A DNA stretch of 64,000 nt from Alcanivorax sediminis (GCF_009601165.1 NZ_WIRE01000001.1:248001-312000), one strand, 5' to 3'. Positions 1 through 9,717 are shown, counted from the first letter of the stretch. Notes: generated by a model not told the origin, from the letters alone. Numbers and translations are program-made.

Positions 1-3000
1 AGGGCCGTGTCGGTGGGCGTTTCCGGCACGGTGATGCGGTAGGTGAAGGTTTCACCAATGGTCGCTTCCGTGGCCAGTGCGTCCTTGGCTAAAGACAACG
101 GGCCAGGGGTGGTGACCGTGGCCATGTCAGTGTTGCTGGGACCGTAATCCTCACGGTCGGCAGGCACACCAGCCGGCGCATCGCTGTCATCAAAGGAATA
201 GTAATCCGTCACCAGCGCACTGTTGGTGAGCGTCTGGCTGGGCGGTACCGACGGATCCACGGCAACGGTGTAGACCACCGTCAGCGTGCTGCCCACAGGA
301 ATGTCATAGACGCCCACCGCGCCGGTGCCGAAATCCCACTCGGCCAGGCCAGTAAGCACATTGTAGGTCGGTGCCAGGGTCGGTCGCGCATTGCCGTCCA
401 CATCGATGCTGTCGGTGGTGATACCGGCCAGGCGCATGCCATCCGGCAGGGTGTCCTGCAGCACGGAGTCATAGGCCGGGGCATCACCATTGTTGGTGAT
501 GGCAACGGTGTAGGTCACCACTTCGCCAGCGACGACAATGGTGTCACCGCCGGCGGCGCTGACAGTCTTGGTGATGGCCAGATCCGGCTGCAGCACCTGT
601 ACGGTGGCGCTGTCGGTAAGCTGGGTCGCCGGGCCTGAGGCCACGGTGTAATCCAGGGTCGCGCCATTGGTGAGCGGCTGGGTGGTTGGGGTCTGGCTCA
701 GGGTGTCCAGATTCTCGACCCGAGCCTCATAGACCAGTACGAGGAAATCGTTGGCGGCATTGCCATCGGCCGGGTTGGTCTGGGTGCCCAGGTTCCAGGT
801 GAGGACCTGACCGCTCTGCGCAGGAATGGCCGCAGGGGTGATCACCGGTGCTTCCACCGAGCCGAAGAAATCCGCGCTGACCATATTCTCAAAGGCCAGA
901 CCGGTTGGCAGGGTATCGGTAAGCACCAGGCCATTGGTGGTGCCCTCTTGCAAACCAATACGTAATTCAAATAGCACGCGATCGCCAACCCGCAGATTGT
1001 CATCGGCGGCATTGAAGGTATCGGTGGAACGAGTCTTCGCCAGAGTGGTGTTATCCGGCACGGTCACCGTTGTGGTGTCGGTGGCGTAGTAATCGTTGAC
1101 GCCGCCAGTGTCGGTATCGGCACCGGTACGCTCATTGGTATCCACACCAGTAATGCTGGTCCAGGTGGCTTCGGCCAGGTTGGCCAAGGCATCGCCGGCC
1201 GCCACGGTATCACGCACCAGCACCTGATAGGCCACCACCACCGAGGCCCCTTCGACCATATCCATGGCGGGCCAGGTGAGCAGCTGCGGGTCGCCTGTGA
1301 CGGCAGGTTCTGTCGCGACACCTCCCACGGTGGCAGAGCCCGGCACATACTCAAGACCCGCAGGCAGGGTATCCGTCAACACCAGATCAAACGCGTCTGA
1401 ATTATTCGGATCAGCCGCCGCAGTCAGCGTCACCGTGTAGTTGATCACGTCACCGGCAGTCACTTCGGTGAGATCCGCTACTTTGGTCAGTGCCACCAAT
1501 GGCTCAACGATCAGCAGACTGCCCGCGGGGAGACTGGTCAGCGGGGTTGGCAGGCCGTCATAAGTGTAGGTGGCTTCGTTGTTGAAGCTCACCCCGGCGT
1601 TGGTGTCCACCGTGTTCGCCACGTGAGTGACCAGGGTGACTTCAATATTGGCACCCGCCGGTACCGGATCGGTCACATTCAGTTCAATGTTCTGACCGCT
1701 GCCCGTACTGCTAAACAGGGCATTGGCGCCGCCCACATTCACGTCGGCAAAGTCCAGCACCAGCGCCGGGTCCAGAGTGTCAGTAATAACAACGTTGTTG
1801 CGCACAATATTGTCGGCAGGAATGGTGATGGTGTAGGTCACCGACTCACCAATTACCACTTCGCCATCGGCCTGACCGGTGATGGTTTTTACCGGCGCCT
1901 GTGGGTTGCTGGCATTGACCATCCACACTTGGGCCGTGGTGCCTGCATATTGCTGACCGCTGGTGGCGGGCAGTGACCAGTAGCCGTCGAGGCTGGCGTT
2001 GTTGCTCCACGGTGTCGTGGTGGTGACGTCGGTGTAGAAACCAACGCTGTAGTTCACGGTGACACACTGGTCCGGATCCACCGGGCGGGAATCCGCCAGC
2101 ACAATATTGAACGCACCACCACGGGCTGCGGGGGCGGTGTAGGTAAAGTCGGCTCCGGCGGTCAACGTGGCCGCGCCCAGCTGTACCGCGGGGGCAGCAG
2201 CCAGGTCCGCTTCATCAAACTGGGTCGCCAGGGTATCGCTGATGGCCAGGTTATAGGCCGGAGCATCGCCGTTGTTACAGGTTTCCAGCTGGAACTGCAT
2301 GGTGTCAGCCGCCAGATCCACCTGGTAGGGGTCGGCGTTGGTACCGGTCCCGGTTCGACCACCAGCAATATCCACCTTGGTGAGGTCGCTCATCACCGGC
2401 TGGTTCACCGTGGCGGGAATATCACCAGAAGGCAGCGGCGCGGCAGCTCCGGTGTAATTCAGCTCGGCGCTATTGTTGACGATCTGGGTATCCAGCTGAG
2501 CCAGAGTGTCCGCATCATTGGCCAGCACCACCGCCACCACTTCGATGACCAGGGTGTCGTTGGTGTCGTCGGCATCCGGGGTATTGGTGATATCCCCCAG
2601 ATCCCAACTCAGCGCGCCGCGGGCATTGGCCGCAGGCTCTGTGACCGGGGTGAACGTGATGTTCGGACCGTTGACGTAATTGAAGCTGACCAGTTCCAGT
2701 CCGGAGGGCAGTGCATCCGCCACGGTCACTGCTTCGGTAAGCCCTTCACGCAGACCCAGCGTCAGGGCATAGGTCAGCTGGTCGCCCACCCGCACAATAC
2801 CGTCAAGATCCGTGCTCAGGGTACCGCCGTCATTCCAGGCGTCCGACTGGACCATTTTGGCGAAAGCGGTGTTATCTGCATAGGCCACGGTGCTGGCGGT
2901 GGACGTGAAGTAATTGTTCAGGCCCGCCGCATCTGGTGCATCGGCCCCGTTACGCTCTCCGTCAACAGCCCCATCCTGGGACTGCCACTGCACATCCACC

Positions 3001-5876
3001 TGATTGATCAGGTCGCCGGTGGTGGCACTGTTGATCACCACTTCATAGGTGAGCACCAGATCTTCGCCCACCGGGATATCCAGGCTATCGTCACCATTCA
3101 GCGCACCCCAGGTGAGCACGCCGGCGGTCACATCCGGGTCTACCTGGGTAGAAACACCACCCAGCAGAATATCTGCTGATCCAGGCACATACTCCACGCC
3201 GACCGGCAGGGTATCGAAGATAGAGGTATCGAAGGCTGTAGAGGTACCGTTACTGGACAGGGTGACGGTGTACTCCAGGGTGTCGCCGCCCTGGGCTGGG
3301 GAATTCCCGTCCAGGTTGACCGCCGTCTTGGTGGCGGTGACCACCGGTTCTACAATGGTGATGGCTGCGGTGGTGCTTTCGGTACCCGCCGGATCGCTCT
3401 GGGCTGCACCGTTGATACGTGCGTAGGTGTACGTAGCCGTATTGGTGAAGCTCACACCATCCTGGTTGGCAAGGATATTGTCGACCTGCACTTCCAGAGT
3501 GATTTGCGCCCGCTCGTTGGCACCCAGATCCAGACCGGTCACATTCTCGGACAGCAGATAGCCACTGCCTGTATCGGTGACGACCAGATTGTAGGTGGTG
3601 CCAGTGGGTGTGCCGGTACCATCAATAATAGTGGCCGTGGCCAGCATGGTGGTGGGCACCAGCGCCGTCGGCAGGGCGTCCTGCACCTGCACGTCGAACA
3701 GCGGCGCATTCACTCCGGTTTGCGGAACGGTGAACGAGTATTCGAAAATTTCACCGATGGGCGCTTCGGTCAGCCCCACCGGACCTTCCTTCAGCAAAGG
3801 ACCGGGAGCAAAGATGGTGATATTGGTGGGATCACTGGCTGGCGAGCCAGGATCCGCCTGGTTCACCACCCCATTGACGTTGGGGTCGTCACTGGATGCG
3901 CTGACTGGATTGGCCAGATCGTCCTCGGCGGTCATTTGTGCCTGGTTACTGGCCACATCGCCATCGGCAAGGGTATCCAGCAGGTCGACCTCGAACTCGA
4001 TAGCGATGGACTGCTGGGCGGAACTCGGCGCCACATCAATGGCACCAGAAACGGTCAACAAGCCGGAAGGATCAAAGTCGCAAACGGTTGCGCCAGTCGG
4101 GCAGGTTGCCGGATCCACTGCGGCAGAACTGATATCAAAACGCGTCGCATCCAGTTGATCCGTGATGGAGACGTTGTAGATTTCCTGATCCAGGTTGAAC
4201 AACCGCACCCGGTAACGCAGACGATCGCCCGGGATGGCAGCAAACGCAGGGGATATACCACTGGTCACATTGCTGACCGTTTTCTCGAAGTAGTAACCGG
4301 TCAGTGCCGCAGTAACAAATGCTGAATCCTGATTATCCGCTGTGCCCTCGGTGCCATCGGTGCGAGGGCCGGTGTATTCCACCCGGTTGGTGTTGGTGCT
4401 GATATCGTTGGCCCAGAACGTGGCTGCTGCCACATTGGTGAGCTCAACACCGTTCGCGGGCTCATTGCTGCCCCCCGGCTGATCCAGCTGACTGGTGTAG
4501 TCGATGCGCAGGATTTCATTGGCATTGAGCCCGCCGGCGGAATCCAGCAATTCGATTTCCAACAGGCCATCATTGGGGCCCGTGGTGGTGTAAGTCAGGA
4601 CATAATCAGATGGATCGAGCAGATTGCCCGCCATGGTGACCGTCAGCGCAGTGGTCGGATCAAAGTCACGCATTTCCAGCGGGATCTGGTCTTCCACCAG
4701 GATATTCCAGGCCGGCGCACCGCCCACGTTCTGGACGAAGATGCTGTAGTCCGGCATGTCGCTGAAGTTGACCGCTGTAGAGGTGGTTGTCTTCTCCACC
4801 TGCAGATCCGGGCGGGAAATGCTCAGCAGCTCGGCCACCCCATTCTCACCGGGAAGCGGATCATAGAGGGTACCGTCAATCAGGCGGGAAAAAGTCCACT
4901 CCGCCACATTGATAAAGGACTTGCCGATATTGTTGAGCGGGTCATCCGTCAGCATCACATCGATCGCGATATGAATCTGGTTATTCGCCGCCAGCGGTTC
5001 CGGGTTGAGAATCTCAATGGTGAGCACTCCCGGGGTACTGGGGTTACCCACACTACTGGTCACGGTGAAATCTGTGCCCGGTGTCATGGTCGTCCCTGTG
5101 GGACTCCCAGCCGGCCCCCAGGATGCCGTGATATCCAGCAATTCAAGGTCCACACCCAGAGTACCCGGGGTCATGTCATCGGTAATGACGATGTTGCCGA
5201 GCTCATTCAGGGAACCGTAACCGGGAATAATGGTGCCGCTAACCGGATCGAACAGTACCGGAATATCCAGGGTGTAACGGAAGGGCACCCCCACACTCAC
5301 AGAGCTAATCGGGTTGTCTGCCAGGTCAGTGGCGGACTTCTCGATCTTTTCCACCGGGATGATCAGATCCTGACAGCCGGGCTTCACCGAACTGAAGTCC
5401 GAGCCGTTTACCGCCCAGACAAAGGCTGAGCCTTCCACGTTCGCACAGGCAAAGTTACCGCCATAACACACGTTTTCAAAAATGATCAGGGTGCCAGGTA
5501 CGTGGCTGGCAAAGTTCAGGGTGGAGTTCAGCGGGTCATCACAGGTGAAGTTCTTGATCACACAGGAGCGATCGATGGAGAGCTGGTCACTGGGCCCAAA
5601 CGCCTGACCGTTATTGGCCAGGTCACCGGGGCCATCCAGCTCACAGCTGAAGACATCGAGCGGGTCACTGCCCGGCACCGCAAAGTCGGACACGCTGAAG
5701 GAGGCAGCCAAAGCACCAGTGGAGAACGCTGCAAGGAACAGCGCGAAAAGCACCTGGAGGAGACCAAGGCTGGGCTGACCGTGACCGGACGCTGCCGAAG
5801 TTCCCGCAGAGGGCTTCACAGATCGACTTGCAAAAAATTGCCCGAGACCGAAGGTTGAATGCTGGCTTGGCGACAT
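1..5876 (-). CDS. Giant secreted DUF11-repeat surface protein (3' part outside the window)
   Basis: One frame is open from an ATG at 5876 to the left edge (about 1,958 residues, no stop seen), so the C-terminus is missing. GAGGGATGGGG just upstream is a good ribosome site. The N-terminus has a long polar stretch (about 40 residues) and then a hydrophobic segment ending ALAA, read as an extended signal peptide. The next ~120 residues are Cys-containing and not repeat-like. After that comes a chain of Ig-like modules with the DUF11 signature: DTLP-G turns, 'ITNNGDAPAY', 'KT' module starts, Tyr-Thr-Val strands. DUF11 proteins are usually very large exported adhesins or cell-surface or fibre proteins; substrate or partner cannot be told from sequence. 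It stands alone and is transcribed away from the terminator of the next operon. Identification of the repeat family is firm, function is inferred. Confidence 0.85.
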   Translation of the reverse strand, partial: MSPSQHSTFGLGQFFASRSVKPSAGTSAASGHGQPSLGLLQVLFALFLAAFSTGALAASFSVSDFAVPGSDPLDVFSCELDGPGDLANNGQAFGPSDQLSIDRSCVIKNFTCDDPLNSTLNFASHVPGTLIIFENVCYGGNFACANVEGSAFVWAVNGSDFSSVKPGCQDLIIPVEKIEKSATDLADNPISSVSVGVPFRYTLDIPVLFDPVSGTIIPGYGSLNELGNIVITDDMTPGTLGVDLELLDITASWGPAGSPTGTTMTPGTDFTVTSSVGNPSTPGVLTIEILNPEPLAANNQIHIAIDVMLTDDPLNNIGKSFINVAEWTFSRLIDGTLYDPLPGENGVAELLSISRPDLQVEKTTTSTAVNFSDMPDYSIFVQNVGGAPAWNILVEDQIPLEMRDFDPTTALTVTMAGNLLDPSDYVLTYTTTGPNDGLLEIELLDSAGGLNANEILRIDYTSQLDQPGGSNEPANGVELTNVAAATFWANDISTNTNRVEYTGPRTDGTEGTADNQDSAFVTAALTGYYFEKTVSNVTSGISPAFAAIPGDRLRYRVRLFNLDQEIYNVSITDQLDATRFDISSAAVDPATCPTGATVCDFDPSGLLTVSGAIDVAPSSAQQSIAIEFEVDLLDTLADGDVASNQAQMTAEDDLANPVSASSDDPNVNGVVNQADPGSPASDPTNITIFAPGPLLKEGPVGLTEAPIGEIFEYSFTVPQTGVNAPLFDVQVQDALPTALVPTTMLATATIIDGTGTPTGTTYNLVVTDTGSGYLLSENVTGLDLGANERAQITLEVQVDNILANQDGVSFTNTATYTYARINGAAQSDPAGTESTTAAITIVEPVVTATKTAVNLDGNSPAQGGDTLEYTVTLSSNGTSTAFDTSIFDTLPVGVEYVPGSADILLGGVSTQVDPDVTAGVLTWGALNGDDSLDIPVGEDLVLTYEVVINSATTGDLINQVDVQWQSQDGAVDGERNGADAPDAAGLNNYFTSTASTVAYADNTAFAKMVQSDAWNDGGTLSTDLDGIVRVGDQLTYALTLGLREGLTEAVTVADALPSGLELVSFNYVNGPNITFTPVTEPAANARGALSWDLGDITNTPDADDTNDTLVIEVVAVVLANDADTLAQLDTQIVNNSAELNYTGAAAPLPSGDIPATVNQPVMSDLTKVDIAGGRTGTGTNADPYQVDLAADTMQFQLETCNNGDAPAYNLAISDTLATQFDEADLAAAPAVQLGAATLTAGADFTYTAPAARGGAFNIVLADSRPVDPDQCVTVNYSVGFYTDVTTTTPWSNNASLDGYWSLPATSGQQYAGTTAQVWMVNASNPQAPVKTITGQADGEVVIGESVTYTITIPADNIVRNNVVITDTLDPALVLDFADVNVGGANALFSSTGSGQNIELNVTDPVPAGANIEVTLVTHVANTVDTNAGVSFNNEATYTYDGLPTPLTSLPAGSLLIVEPLVALTKVADLTEVTAGDVINYTVTLTAAADPNNSDAFDLVLTDTLPAGLEYVPGSATVGGVATEPAVTGDPQLLTWPAMDMVEGASVVVAYQVLVRDTVAAGDALANLAEATWTSITGVDTNERTGADTDTGGVNDYYATDTTTVTVPDNTTLAKTRSTDTFNAADDNLRVGDRVLFELRIGLQEGTTNGLVLTDTLPTGLAFENMVSADFFGSVEAPVITPAAIPAQSGQVLTWNLGTQTNPADGNAANDFLVLVYEARVENLDTLSQTPTTQPLTNGATLDYTVASGPATQLTDSATVQVLQPDLAITKTVSAAGGDTIVVAGEVVTYTVAITNNGDAPAYDSVLQDTLPDGMRLAGITTDSIDVDGNARPTLAPTYNVLTGLAEWDFGTGAVGVYDIPVGSTLTVVYTVAVDPSVPPSQTLTNSALVTDYYSFDDSDAPAGVPADREDYGPSNTDMATVTTPGPLSLAKDALATEATIGETFTYRITVPETPTDTA
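1337..3210 (-). repeat. Long-period internal duplication in the DUF11 protein
   Basis: The module pair 'EYVPGSA' followed by an N/D-rich linker ('ERTGADTDTGGVNDYY' in one copy, 'ERNGADAPDAAGLNNYF' in the other), then 'DNT-LAK' and 'VGD', occurs twice. The same motif lies near 3186 and near 1344, 1,842 bases (614 residues) apart. DNA identity between the copies is low, so the duplication is old at the protein level. Confidence 0.6.
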
Positions 5877-6138
5877 TTCCCCATCCCTCAGCGGCCGTCT
5901 CAGGAAAAGCTCTTTCTTCAACGCGGCGCCCTTTTTAAAACTTTAGTGTTATTTTCGAACGGCAAAAAATGCCATTTGGACTCCCGAGTCTACGAAATTA
6001 CTAGTACAAATACCGTGATACGACGCGCACTTTTTCAGGGGAAACAATCGTTTAGGCGGGTTTTCTCTAAAAAATGATAAGAAGTCTTTTGCACTGGATA
6101 AGCGGTATTCACGTCGCTAAATCAATAGCTTGGAGGCA
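5877..6138. other. Upstream region of the DUF11 gene
   Basis: AT-rich leader without a supported gene. It holds an inverted repeat GACTC-CC-GAGTC near 5969-5980 and a small GGCAT(T)6GCC-like hairpin. A promoter for the giant gene must be here or just beyond, but no convincing -35/-10 pair stands out. Confidence 0.35.
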
Positions 6139-6175
6139 CAAAAAAGCCGGATCAGGGGAATGCCTGATCCGGCTT
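6139..6175 (-). terminator. Rho-independent terminator of the Agl-Glt-like operon
   Basis: Read on the minus strand, a perfect 13-bp stem (AAGCCGGATCAGG with CCTGATCCGGCTT) with a 6-base loop is followed by six T. It lies 20 bases after the stop of the last gene of the operon. Confidence 0.9.
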
Positions 6176-6195
6176 AGTGGCGTTATGCCTTCTGG

Positions 6196-7605
6196 CTAGC
6201 CTGCCGGCAGGAAGTCGATGGGGTAAAGAATCTTCGTCTGAGGCACCCCTTCCTTGGCACCAAAGTTAAACATCTTCACCCGCGCCACGATCTTCTGACC
6301 CAACGTCGGCGAGTCCAGATCGGTGGATTTCACCCTACAGGCTGACACAGAGCCGTCCGATTCGATGACCAGCTCCAGCACCATCTTGCCTCGCAAGCTT
6401 GGGTTGTTGCGCAGCTCCCGGTTATAGATGCGGTACAGCGCAGACTTGTAACGGTCGAAGACAATCTGGATCTCTTCATCCGTACGAGAAGGCCCGGCAC
6501 CTTTGGTCAGTGGGCGCGCACTTTCTCTCACACTGGCCGCCACCGCACTCTGCACCTGCCCCGTAGAGAGACCGCTACCACTGATAGCGTTACCTCCACC
6601 ACTGCCGACACCACCACGGCTAACCGAGCTGGCCGCTGCCACACCACCACTGCCGCCGGCGGATGCAGTAATCAGCGCCCGCGATCCAGCTGCACCATTG
6701 GCTGCTGCTGCGCCAGTCGCCCGGCTTCCCGAGATTTTCGCTTCCGCCCCCAGGTTGGAGGTCACGGAGTCGTCCATCAGGTCCGCAAACATGTCACTGT
6801 GAGCCAGGACACCCTTGGTAACGGCCGTTTCACGCGCCTTTTTGATCTCTTCAGGCTTGGGCGGCTCCTTCTTGGCCACTTTCGGCTCATCCGGCTTGGG
6901 CTCGTCTTCCTTCTTCTGTTGCGGCTCCGGCTTCTTCACCGGCTTGGGCTTCGCCTTCTCTTTCACCAGCTTGGCCAGTCGCTCAGGAATCTTGATTTCC
7001 CTGTCAGGATCCGGTGGTGGCAATTCCCAAATGGCAGGAATCCCGCCAATCAGGAACATCAATACCAGAGAGATCAACAGGGCCTTGCGCTGCCGCTTCC
7101 TGTCTTCTTCAGTCTTCGACCAGGGCAGCAAGCCCGCCACAAAGACCTTGTTGTCATCGGCATCACGCTCGATAACGAAATCGAACTTGGAGTTTTCGAG
7201 CTCTTCCGTCACTTCCGCCAGATGGAAGTTGAGCTCGTTCAGGTTACCCTGGTGCCAATCAATTTTTTCCTTCAGCGACCCCTGTGCTTCATCAAGCACC
7301 TTGAGCTCACTGTTGAACTGTTCGGCCACCTCGCGGGTACTCGCAATCTTCTGCTCGTGCTCCGCTTCAGATACCCCCTCGCCCCAAAAGAGAGACGCTG
7401 CGCCCATTTCATGCAGCTGGTCCAGTGATTCACAAATCACACCCAACAACTGAAACTTCTGGCGTTGCGGCGCCTTCTCCGTCAGTGCAGTCTCAACTTT
7501 TTGCAGCTCTTCCTGAAGGTCAGCCAGCGCCTGTTGCTCGCCTTCTACCTGCCCTATCAGGTCCTGCTGTCGCCGTGCTAATGATGTATTCACAGGATCT
7601 GCCAA
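6196..7605 (-). CDS. TonB/AgmX (GltJ)-like energy transducer
   Basis: 469 residues. Residues about 10-140 are a charged, probably coiled-coil cytoplasmic part; 174-193 is the single membrane helix; 200-260 is a Pro/Lys/Glu-rich periplasmic spacer as in TonB and TolA; 280-370 is Gly/Ala/Ser-rich; 378-469 matches the AgmX/PglI C-terminal domain, a TonB-like fold ('VFDRYKSALYRIYNREL', 'GKMVLELVIESDGSV'). It would couple the inner-membrane proton channel encoded just upstream to outer-membrane or periplasmic partners. Unlike the usual TonB layout, a large coiled-coil part precedes the helix. The start is unsure: TTG at 7605 (11 bases after the preceding stop) and GTG at 7593 both lack a strong ribosome site. 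Last gene of the operon. Confidence 0.85.
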   Translation of the reverse strand: MADPVNTSLARRQQDLIGQVEGEQQALADLQEELQKVETALTEKAPQRQKFQLLGVICESLDQLHEMGAASLFWGEGVSEAEHEQKIASTREVAEQFNSELKVLDEAQGSLKEKIDWHQGNLNELNFHLAEVTEELENSKFDFVIERDADDNKVFVAGLLPWSKTEEDRKRQRKALLISLVLMFLIGGIPAIWELPPPDPDREIKIPERLAKLVKEKAKPKPVKKPEPQQKKEDEPKPDEPKVAKKEPPKPEEIKKARETAVTKGVLAHSDMFADLMDDSVTSNLGAEAKISGSRATGAAAANGAAGSRALITASAGGSGGVAAASSVSRGGVGSGGGNAISGSGLSTGQVQSAVAASVRESARPLTKGAGPSRTDEEIQIVFDRYKSALYRIYNRELRNNPSLRGKMVLELVIESDGSVSACRVKSTDLDSPTLGQKIVARVKMFNFGAKEGVPQTKILYPIDFLPAG

Positions 7606-7616
7606 TCTGAAAATTA

Positions 7617-8099
7617 TTATTTCTGATTAACCGCAAGCGAAATCTTGGTGTAACCGGCAGCAGTACATGACGCCATCACACGTTTCATGATGCTGTAGGG
7701 CACCTTGCGATCAGCCATGATCGTCACCTCGGTACTCTTGTCTTCTTCTTCCTCGGAACCGAGACCGATCGAGCTCTCACGGATCTCCACCATGCGCTCA
7801 CGAATCGGATCAATAATGCCCTTGGATTCCAGCACTTCGGCCATGGAAATCACAGGCTCGCCTTTCACGATCACCTGATCACCATTCACCGTGACCACCA
7901 GGGTTTCCCGTGGCTTTGTCTCGACAATAGAATCCGGCAGCTTCACATCCTTGGGTGGCTCCAGTGGCGTATCCGACTGGTTAACCAGCAGGTAGAGCAG
8001 CAGGATGGTAAAAATATCCATCAGGGAGGTCAGGTTCAGGCCAGTGCCTGACTTGTTACCCATGCGCGCCAACCGGCGCATACGACGCTGGTTCTTCAT
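7617..8099 (-). CDS. ExbD/TolR-type proton channel subunit (AglQ/AglS-like), Asp present
   Basis: 160 residues: short basic N-terminus, one membrane helix (about residues 23-41) and a periplasmic domain. Asp28 in 'TSLMDIFTILLL' sits where ExbD/TolR carry the proton-binding Asp. With the ExbB homologue it should form a motor that uses proton flow to move the TonB-like partner. Its ATG overlaps the stop of the preceding exbD (ATGA), which suggests coupled translation and a fixed ratio of the two subunits. Confidence 0.93.
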   Translation of the reverse strand: MKNQRRMRRLARMGNKSGTGLNLTSLMDIFTILLLYLLVNQSDTPLEPPKDVKLPDSIVETKPRETLVVTVNGDQVIVKGEPVISMAEVLESKGIIDPIRERMVEIRESSIGLGSEEEEDKSTEVTIMADRKVPYSIMKRVMASCTAAGYTKISLAVNQK

Positions 8100-8590
8100 G
8101 GCGCATCCCCTATGGAAATATCCGGGAACAACACTTCCGCTTCAGGAGGCGGAGCATCGCTATCACCTTCCTTTTTCGGCTTGTAGATTTTCACCGTATC
8201 CATCACCGCGATCATGTCGTTGTATTCAATGTCCGGCTCAAGGAGTACCGTCACGTCTTCCTTCTCCGGATGCTTTTCCTTCAGTCTGCGCAGCTCAGCG
8301 GTCAACCCGGCAAAGTCATACGCGCCGTCCTTGCTCGGAAAACGATCCGTGATAGCACGGCCATTACTGATTTCCAGGACGTCCTTGCGAATCATCACCT
8401 CAATGGTGACCTTGGGCTTGTCAGCAGCCGCACCACCTGAGCCAGAAGGCAGATTCAGCTCCTGAATTGACACCTGGGAAAACACCGCGGTCGCCAACAG
8501 AAAGGGAATCAGGACAACCATCAGGTTCATGAATGAGGTAACGTCCAGTTCCGCATCCGGCTGCTGCTTTTTATGTGTCTTGCGTGCCAT
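8096..8590 (-). CDS. ExbD/TolR-type subunit with Asn in place of the key Asp
   Basis: 164 residues, same plan as its neighbour: basic N-terminus, one helix at about 17-37, periplasmic domain with Lys/Glu-rich stretches. The aligned segment is 'LDVTSFMNLMVVLIPFLL': Asn22 falls where the partner ExbD has Asp28. An Asp (16) remains at the cytoplasmic edge of the helix. Paired ExbD proteins with different helices occur in Agl-type systems. The likely reading is one proton-carrying and one structural subunit, but this is inference. Confidence 0.92.
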   Translation of the reverse strand: MARKTHKKQQPDAELDVTSFMNLMVVLIPFLLATAVFSQVSIQELNLPSGSGGAAADKPKVTIEVMIRKDVLEISNGRAITDRFPSKDGAYDFAGLTAELRRLKEKHPEKEDVTVLLEPDIEYNDMIAVMDTVKIYKPKKEGDSDAPPPEAEVLFPDISIGDAP

Positions 8591-8600
8591 GACTTACCAC

Positions 8601-9320
8601 TCAGCTGGAGGCTTCGGCGGAGGTATCGCTCTCGTCTTCCGTCTTTTCTTCTTCCTTGTCTGCTTCATTAGAGGCAGGCGCTGCCTGGAAGCCACGACGG
8701 GAGAGGGTGCTGATCAGCTTGAGCGTTTTAACGGAAATCATTTCCAGGCTACCAACGATAGCAGCGGTCTTGGAGTTGACCATGTTGTAGCACACCAACA
8801 GCGGGATAGCGGCAATCAGACCAAATGCCGTGGTGTTCATCGCCATCGCAATGGAGTTGGACAGCAGCGCAGATTTTTCCGCCGGGTTGGCGTTGGCCAC
8901 CGCCTCAAACGCGGAGATCAGACCGATAATGGTACCCAGCAGCCCGAGCAGCGTAGCCACGTTAGCGAACATGGAAATATAGACCGTGCGCGCTTCCAGC
9001 TGCGGGGTAATCTCCATCATCGCTTCTTCCATGGCGATCTCGATATCGTCACGACGGCGCACAGTGCCCTGCACTTCCAGGCCCATGGTCAATAGCTGCC
9101 CCACTGCTGAGGTGCTGGCTTCCACCATCTGTCGAGCCTTGTCAAACTCGCCCTTCTTGAGCAGCGGATAAATGTCGTCCCAGGTGCGCTTGTTGGCGCG
9201 CTCAAGAAGTTTGAGCTTGATAAAACGCTCAACGGCGAAGGCTCCACCGATAATCCCCACGATCAGGATCGGGTACATCCAGAAGCCGCCATCCTGGAAA
9301 AATTTAATTGCAACGTTCAT
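8601..9320 (-). CDS. MotA/TolQ/ExbB-type proton channel protein (AglR-like)
   Basis: 239 residues with the family layout: helix at about 13-31, a cytoplasmic stretch to about 112, and two helices at 115-138 and 160-182. The signature motifs 'LLGLLGTIIGLISAF' and 'NTTAFGLIAAIPLL' are present. The tail after 205 is acidic (Glu/Asp/Ser). Inner-membrane stator of a TolQR/ExbBD/AglRQS-type motor. Ten bases separate it from the first exbD; the gap to the upstream small gene is 100 bases, room for an internal promoter, though none was recognised. Confidence 0.93.
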   Translation of the reverse strand: MNVAIKFFQDGGFWMYPILIVGIIGGAFAVERFIKLKLLERANKRTWDDIYPLLKKGEFDKARQMVEASTSAVGQLLTMGLEVQGTVRRRDDIEIAMEEAMMEITPQLEARTVYISMFANVATLLGLLGTIIGLISAFEAVANANPAEKSALLSNSIAMAMNTTAFGLIAAIPLLVCYNMVNSKTAAIVGSLEMISVKTLKLISTLSRRGFQAAPASNEADKEEEKTEDESDTSAEASS

Positions 9321-9420
9321 GACTCACTCTTCCTCAGACCTTGATGGTTGATTGTTTTGCAAATTACCTGAAAACCCTGAACAACCTTTCTGTTTCCAGC
9401 AATACCCTCTGCTGAAACGG

Positions 9421-9702
9421 TTATTCCTGGCTCCCTTCCGTGCTTACCTGATAAAACTCCAGCTCGCGCATGAATACCGGCTTGTCCACCGGCACCATGT
9501 CCTCATTGAGCAAACTGGAGGTCAGATCTGTTTCCACGCCGATTTCGGAGGTTTTCCAGGGCACAATATACAGAGACTTTGGTGCATCATTATTGCCCAT
9601 TACCGACATGCCCGAAATTTCCTTGGTCTCCTGCGCCTCTTCTGCGAGCAGCATGCCAGGCAAACAGCTCACCAGGAGGAACAGATAAACGAATTTTTTC
9701 AT
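9421..9702 (-). CDS. Small exported protein of the Agl-Glt-like operon
   Basis: 93 residues. Basic N-terminus, hydrophobic core (5-20) and then acidic Glu/Gln residues. Either signal peptidase I cleavage after 'MLLA' or a lipobox 'LVSC' with Cys13 can be drawn. The mature part, about 75 residues, has 'LYIVPWKTSEIG' and 'MRELEFY', no Cys and no domain I recognise. It lies 15 bases after a TPR lipoprotein and upstream of exbB, so it is probably a periplasmic part of the same machine. Function unknown. Confidence 0.8.
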   Translation of the reverse strand: MKKFVYLFLLVSCLPGMLLAEEAQETKEISGMSVMGNNDAPKSLYIVPWKTSEIGVETDLTSSLLNEDMVPVDKPVFMRELEFYQVSTEGSQE

Positions 9703-9717
9703 GATGCCTCCCTGTCG

